Assembly: GCA_964292325.1 (NCBI GenBank)
Contig: CAXYVG010000110.1
Span: forward strand, 1 to 10,767
Direction of reading: 5' to 3'
Length of the DNA: 10,767 nt
From: CTSoil-075 sp964292325
GTDB taxonomy: Bacteria; Bacillota; Negativicutes; DSM-13327
The translations under genes were made by a program, and so were the position numbers. Below are positions 7,008 through 10,767 of this stretch, piece after piece (position 1 is the stretch's first letter; the number at the start of each line of letters is the position of its first letter). Below the pieces are notes generated by a model that saw only the letters and a program-made list of their open reading frames with translations, was not told the origin of the DNA and searched no databases.

Positions 7008-8395
7008 GTAATACAATTGTAGATGAACTGATAGTAGTGGTTGGTCGTCAGCATGTGTTGCAAGCATCTGAGGACTTGGTGATTTACTCGAATGATGCAT
7101 CAATGTTTAGCCATAAGCCTGAAGCTGTGGTTCAGCCAGGCAATCGGGATGAATTAGTAGCGGTTGTAAAGATCGCGGCACGTTATCAAATCCCTCTTAC
7201 TTGCCGTGGTGCAGCAACGGGCTTGTCAGGTGGCGCTATGCCAATCAAAGGCGGAATTGTGCTAGAAATGACCCGTATGAATCGGATTCTCAAATTGGAT
7301 AAGGACAATCGAGTAGCTGTGGTGGAACCGGGGGTTATCACTTTTGATTTAATTACACAGGCAGCTACTGTTGGACTATTGTATCCACCTGATCCTTCCA
7401 GTATGAAAGAATCGACGATTGGGGGAAATATTGCGGAATGTGCTGGTGGCCCCAAAGGAGTCAAATATGGCATTACTCGCAATTTTGTATTAGGTATTGA
7501 GGCGGTATTAGCCGATGGTAGCGTCGTGGAAATGGGAAACGATGTAGATGGCGAGATGTGTGGACCAGACTGGACGATGCTATTTACGGGATCGGAAGGA
7601 ACGATGGCTGTAATTAGCCGCATTTCATTGCGGCTGGTACGACCGCCGCAAGTGAAGAAAACTATGCTTGCGATTTATGATCAGTTAGATGATGCCGCGC
7701 AGACCGTGAGTAAAACAATGGCATCTGGAATTATTCCGACTACGCTAGAACTGATGAATAACTCTAGCATTGTAGCCGTAGAAAATTATTTAAAGATCGG
7801 ACTTCCTATGACAGCAGGAGGGTTATTGTTAATTGAAGTAGATGGAGTACCCTCGACAGTGGAAGAAAATGCGAGGCGTGTTGAAGAAATATGCAAACAA
7901 TGTGGGGCGATGGAAGTTAAGATTGCTCAGACGGCTGAAGAGACAGAGGATTTGTGGCGAGCTCGTAGGGCCATTGGTGCAGCGTTCGGCCGAATCGCAC
8001 CCAGTAAGTTTGCGGAAGATGCCACTGTACCACGCAGTCTTGTGCCTGAATTGGTCAAACGCGTATTAATGCTTCAGGATAAGTATAATATACCGATTTT
8101 AATTTGCGGACATGCCGGTGATGGTAATATGCATCCTACAATTCTGTTTGATCGACGCAATACAGAGCAAACTCAGCGAGCAGAACAAGCACTCGATGAG
8201 TTACATTTTATTACCCTTGAACTAGGAGGAACACTAAGCGGTGAGCATGGCATCGGTGTTGGGAAAGCACCCTTTCTAAAGGCAGAAGCAGGAGAAATTG
8301 GCTATAAACTCGGACGTGATATTAAGCAGGTTGTCGATCCAGCGGGGATTATGAATCCAGGGAAAATGTTTTTTTATGAAGGCAAGTTATATTAA
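7001..8395 (+). CDS. glcD: Glycolate oxidase subunit GlcD-like, catalytic FAD subunit
   Basis: This 464-residue protein has the length and domain order of GlcD and D-lactate dehydrogenases of the VAO/PCMH family, which oxidise a 2-hydroxyacid to the 2-oxoacid. The FAD_binding_4 domain spans about residues 35-215, with CRGAATGLSGGAMP (about 67-80), the PPDPSS flavin-loop segment and STIGGNIAECAGGPKGVKYG. The FAD-oxidase C-terminal domain carries GHAGDGNMHP (about 370-379), whose histidines bind the metal or substrate in this family, and SGEHGIGVGK (about 413-422). The ATG at 7001 overlaps the glcF stop by 7 nt and has AAGGAGG seven bases upstream, so synthesis is probably coupled. A DLD-type D-lactate dehydrogenase is the main alternative; the neighbouring GlcE- and GlcF-like subunits favour the three-subunit enzyme. 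Confidence 0.92.
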   Translation: MLSNTIVDELIVVVGRQHVLQASEDLVIYSNDASMFSHKPEAVVQPGNRDELVAVVKIAARYQIPLTCRGAATGLSGGAMPIKGGIVLEMTRMNRILKLDKDNRVAVVEPGVITFDLITQAATVGLLYPPDPSSMKESTIGGNIAECAGGPKGVKYGITRNFVLGIEAVLADGSVVEMGNDVDGEMCGPDWTMLFTGSEGTMAVISRISLRLVRPPQVKKTMLAIYDQLDDAAQTVSKTMASGIIPTTLELMNNSSIVAVENYLKIGLPMTAGGLLLIEVDGVPSTVEENARRVEEICKQCGAMEVKIAQTAEETEDLWRARRAIGAAFGRIAPSKFAEDATVPRSLVPELVKRVLMLQDKYNIPILICGHAGDGNMHPTILFDRRNTEQTQRAEQALDELHFITLELGGTLSGEHGIGVGKAPFLKAEAGEIGYKLGRDIKQVVDPAGIMNPGKMFFYEGKLY

Positions 8396-8442
8396 AGAAC
8401 AAGTATCGAAAAGATCATTCGCCAAGCGAGGAGGCACTTCAT

Positions 8443-8922
8443 ATGGGATATGCAAGTTATGATTCGCCTTTTGGGAAAATCAAAATCGGTTATACAGATC
8501 AAGCCATTATACTATTACATCTTGTAGCAATAGAAGAAGATGTGGATGGAGGTATGCCGTCAAAATTAAGTGATTTAGCTTTTTACCAGTTGACGGAATA
8601 CTTTTTAGGCAAACGAAAATCATTTACTTTTCCGATTGAAATGCAGGGGACCGATTTTCAAAAAAGAGTCTGGCAGGCATTATATGATATCCCGTATGGA
8701 GAAACAAGAAGCTATCAGGAGATAGCAATCGCAATTGGTAATCCAAAGGCATGCCGGGCCGTGGGTATGGCAAATAACAAAAACCCGATCGCAATTGTTG
8801 TACCTTGTCACAGAGTAATCGGTGCAAACGGCTCATTGGTAGGGTATGCTGGGGGACTTCTGATGAAAACTGCATTATTAGAGCTGGAAAAGAAAAATAC
8901 TGCTGGGGGATACAATGGTTAA
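8443..8922 (+). CDS. ogt: Methylated-DNA--protein-cysteine methyltransferase
   Basis: This 159-residue suicide repair protein transfers the alkyl group from O6-alkylguanine in DNA to its own cysteine. The C-terminal MGMT domain is intact: FQKRVWQALYDIPYGETRSY, then the recognition helix with RAVGMANNKNPI, then the active-site PCHRV with Cys122, followed by GYAGGLLMKTALLELE. The N-terminal domain is short (about 60 residues), as in many Ogt-type enzymes, and there is no Ada-type regulatory domain. GAGGAGG lies eight bases before the ATG. It starts 47 nt after the glcD stop with no terminator or clear promoter between, so cotranscription with the oxidase operon is likely but not proven. The symbol ogt follows the domain layout and is not certain. 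Confidence 0.92.
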   Translation: MGYASYDSPFGKIKIGYTDQAIILLHLVAIEEDVDGGMPSKLSDLAFYQLTEYFLGKRKSFTFPIEMQGTDFQKRVWQALYDIPYGETRSYQEIAIAIGNPKACRAVGMANNKNPIAIVVPCHRVIGANGSLVGYAGGLLMKTALLELEKKNTAGGYNG

Positions 8923-8940
8923 TTTTTGTGGATGTGATTT

Positions 8941-8984
8941 TATAGAAAGTGCTGTTTTTTTAGTACTTTTTATATATTTTTTTT
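8941..8984 (+). terminator. A/T-rich terminator after the methyltransferase gene
   Basis: A 13-bp stem (8941-8953 with 8962-8974, two G-T wobbles) with an 8-nt loop is followed by TATTTTTTTT (8975-8984). It lies 18 nt after the stop. The stem is weak in G/C, but the position and long U-tract support termination of the glcEFD-ogt transcript. Confidence 0.55.
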
Positions 8985-9003
8985 GATTTTATACTATAAA
9001 TAT

Positions 9004-9032
9004 TTGAATTTGTCCTTTCTATATGGTATATT
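9004..9032 (+). promoter_or_regulatory. Sigma-A promoter of the APC permease gene
   Basis: TTGAAT (9004-9009) and TATATT (9027-9032) are separated by exactly 17 nt. The start would be near 9039, giving a leader of about 110 nt. No riboswitch or terminator hairpin was seen in that leader. Confidence 0.55.
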
Positions 9033-9147
9033 GATATGCGTATAAACGGTCTATCATGTAAATGGAATACATCGTGCAGTGATGGAAATCCCTTTTTTGG
9101 ATATTACCGTAATTTTTGTATATTATTATCAAAAGAAGGGAATTATA

Positions 9148-10539
9148 ATGAATTTATTTCGAACTAAGAGCCTTTCCTCATTTAAAGGAGATACTAACAA
9201 ACAAAATCTCGCAAAAAATATGGGAGCTTTGGACATGATTCTCCTAGGAGTCGGATGTATCATGGGTACTGGGATTTTTGTATTCACAGGTGTTGTAGCT
9301 GCAAAGTATGCTGGTCCTGGCATTGTGGTTTCTTTGCTACTATCTGCGATTGCTTGTGTATTTTGTGCATTGTGTTATTCTGAGATGGCTTCTACTATAC
9401 CTTTTGCAGGAAGTGCTTATACTTACTCTTATACCACAATGGGTGAATTGATGGCATGGATTGTTGGGTGGAGTCTAATACTCGAATACTCTCTTGCTGC
9501 TAGTTTGGTAGCTGCTGGTTGGTCAGCCTATATGACTGGACTTTTCAAATCAGCTGGTATTGAACTCTCTAGGGCGTTTACCGCTGTTGCTGCTGATGGT
9601 GGGATTGTTAACATACCAGCAATACTAATATTATTATTTCTTACGATATTACTGGTGCGTGGTACAAAAGAAAGCGCGACTATGAATAAAATTTTAGTCG
9701 CTATCAAGTTATTAGCCGTATTTATTTTCTTATTTTTGGCTGGGCCAAAAGTCAATGCTACTAACTGGTCGCCATTTATGCCTTTTGGTTTTTCTGGCGT
9801 AATGACTGGGGCTGCTACCATGTTTTTAGCCTATATAGGTTTTGACTGTGTCGCAACTGCTGCCGAGGAGTGCAAAAATCCCAATCGTGATTTACCTATT
9901 GGTATCATCGGTTCTCTAGCTATTTGTGCTGTTCTCTATATATCGGTTGCAGGTGTGCTTACGGGAGTAATACCTTATCAAGAATTAAATAATGCTGAAC
10001 CAGTAGCGTTTGCATTACGACAAATTGGTTATAATATGGGGTCTGCTTTGGTTGGTACTGGTGCTATCGCTGGTCTAACTACTGTATTATTGGCAGTTAT
10101 GTATGGGCAGTCTCGCATCTTTTTTGCGATGTCTAGAGATGGATTGATTCCTGCTAGCATCTGTAAAATCCATCCTAAATACGGAACGCCGCATATTATT
10201 ACCATCATCTCAGGAATTATTGTTTCGGTGATTGCAGGGCTAACTCCGGTTGATGTATTAGCTGAACTTGTTAATATTGGTACTCTTTTTGCCTTTTTTG
10301 CAACTGCTGTAGGCGTACTGGTATTACGGAAGACATCACCTAATTTGCATCGTCCATTCCGTTGCCCAGCGGTCAACTTTGTTGCTCCAGCAGCAATTAT
10401 CTGTTGTGCTTATCTGATGTATAGCCTGCCAATTCAGACATGGATTCGTTATTCGGTCTGGCTTGCTGTTGGTTTGGTCATCTACTTTGTATATGGTTAT
10501 CGCAATAGCATCTTGAAAGAATCGGATAAGGTGATATAA
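9148..10539 (+). CDS. APC-superfamily amino-acid permease
   Basis: This 463-residue cytoplasmic-membrane amino-acid transporter has about 12 predicted helices and resembles the YfnA/CAT-like cationic or broad-range permeases. TM1 contains the substrate-site GCIMGTGIFVFTG (about residues 36-48), followed by AAKYAGPGIVVS. FAGSAYTYSYTTMGELMAWIVGW and YIGFDCVATAAEECKNPNRDLP (TM6 and the following loop) are typical of this group. I chose the ATG at 9148 because AGAAGGG lies seven bases upstream. An in-frame ATG at 9079 would add 23 residues including a Tyr-rich stretch atypical of the family and has no ribosome site. The gene has its own promoter and terminator and is probably monocistronic. The family normally carries amino acids by proton coupling; the specific substrate is not visible. 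Confidence 0.9.
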   Translation: MNLFRTKSLSSFKGDTNKQNLAKNMGALDMILLGVGCIMGTGIFVFTGVVAAKYAGPGIVVSLLLSAIACVFCALCYSEMASTIPFAGSAYTYSYTTMGELMAWIVGWSLILEYSLAASLVAAGWSAYMTGLFKSAGIELSRAFTAVAADGGIVNIPAILILLFLTILLVRGTKESATMNKILVAIKLLAVFIFLFLAGPKVNATNWSPFMPFGFSGVMTGAATMFLAYIGFDCVATAAEECKNPNRDLPIGIIGSLAICAVLYISVAGVLTGVIPYQELNNAEPVAFALRQIGYNMGSALVGTGAIAGLTTVLLAVMYGQSRIFFAMSRDGLIPASICKIHPKYGTPHIITIISGIIVSVIAGLTPVDVLAELVNIGTLFAFFATAVGVLVLRKTSPNLHRPFRCPAVNFVAPAAIICCAYLMYSLPIQTWIRYSVWLAVGLVIYFVYGYRNSILKESDKVI

Positions 10540-10620
10540 AAAGAAGTCGTCTAATAGCAATGATGAGTTTCAATATGTAAAGTTTGCGATCTACCTTCAC
10601 TATCTAAAATCTGATTGCTC

Positions 10621-10649
10621 AAAAAGTCACGAATTTCGTGGCTTTTTTT
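10621..10649 (+). terminator. Hairpin terminator of the APC permease gene, right copy of the repeat
   Basis: A 12-bp stem (10621-10632 with 10636-10647) closes an ATT loop and is followed by further T residues. The core GTCACGA/TCGTGGC is the same as at 149-181. It starts 81 nt after the permease stop, much like the left copy, which is 72 nt after a stop. The flank CATTGTATGACTTTGA resembles CATGGTATAGTTTTGA after the left copy. Confidence 0.75.
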
Positions 10650-10651
10650 CA

Positions 10652-10767
10652 TTGTATGACTTTGATGAGATTTGGGTAGCAGATGAAGGTTTATATTGTG
10701 TTAAAGGGGACGGGATTCGACAATTTTTCACGGATTTTATTGTGCAAGCATTTTTATTATTATATAA
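10652..10767 (+). other. Coding-like open frame running off the right edge
   Basis: The frame ...LYDFDEIWVADEGLYCVKGD... is open to the last base. Counting backwards it stays open to a TGA at 10532, through the terminator hairpin, so the coding part (if any) probably begins after the hairpin; TTG at 10652 is the only early start candidate. No good ribosome site is present. The residues look protein-like, but I do not recognise a family, and the frame may be a gene fragment, a gene without a recognised start, or chance. Confidence 0.25.

Noticed and set aside
6636..7103. Minus-strand 155-codon frame across the glcF/glcD junction
   Set aside because: It overlaps conserved CCG-domain coding and the glcD start, has no ribosome site and gives a low-complexity His/Ser-rich product.
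9054..9071. Inverted repeat ATGTA...TACAT in the permease leader
   Set aside because: Five base pairs with a 7-nt gap in A/T-rich DNA is within chance, and there is no adjacent regulator gene to support an operator.
9079..9147. N-terminal extension of the APC permease from ATG 9079
   Set aside because: The extra 23 residues are not typical of the family and lack a ribosome site; ATG 9148 has AGAAGGG at correct spacing.
1..10767. CRISPR array, insertion sequence, tRNA or rRNA
   Set aside because: No regularly spaced repeats, transposase-like frames with terminal inverted repeats, cloverleaf sequences or rRNA motifs were seen on either strand.

Overview
The window looks like chromosomal DNA from a low-GC, Firmicutes-type bacterium. 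The evidence is A/T-rich intergenic DNA, strong AGGAGG-type ribosome binding sites in front of nearly every gene, sigma-A-like promoters, U-tailed hairpin terminators and a canonical T-box riboswitch. The gene set (YkvI-type transporter, three-subunit glycolate oxidase, FGGY kinase) would fit a Negativicutes/Sporomusaceae organism such as Pelosinus or Sporomusa. That taxonomic placement is inference only.

Layout. Positions 1-78 appear to be the tail of an upstream gene, followed by a hairpin terminator. Positions 79-688 hold no intact gene, but a coding-like frame broken by one TAG lies at 225-533. A monocistronic FGGY-family carbohydrate kinase (689-2203) ends at a strong terminator. On the minus strand, a YkvI-type membrane transporter (3932-2802) and a small exported protein of unknown function (2780-2289) form a two-gene operon. 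A complete T-box leader (about 4282-3978) precedes them, and its specifier reads best as CUC (leucine).

Divergently, a tightly overlapping operon runs glcE-like (4546-5709), glcF-like (5706-7007) and glcD-like (7001-8395). It encodes a glycolate/D-lactate-type 2-hydroxyacid dehydrogenase complex: two FAD-binding subunits and one iron-sulfur/CCG-domain subunit. A methylated-DNA--protein-cysteine methyltransferase (8443-8922) follows 47 nt later and may be cotranscribed. After an A/T-rich terminator comes an APC-superfamily amino-acid permease (9148-10539) with its own promoter, ending at a hairpin nearly identical to the one at the left edge.

How the parts fit: two amino-acid-type transporters, one of them predicted to respond to tRNA charging, flank a 2-hydroxyacid oxidation operon. 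This suggests a peptide- or organic-acid-using lifestyle. I see no CRISPR array, insertion sequence, tRNA or rRNA. The most interesting element is the leucine-type T-box controlling a poorly characterised transporter together with an unknown exported protein. The least explained are the broken frame at 225-533 and the repeated hairpin with coding-like sequence at the right edge.
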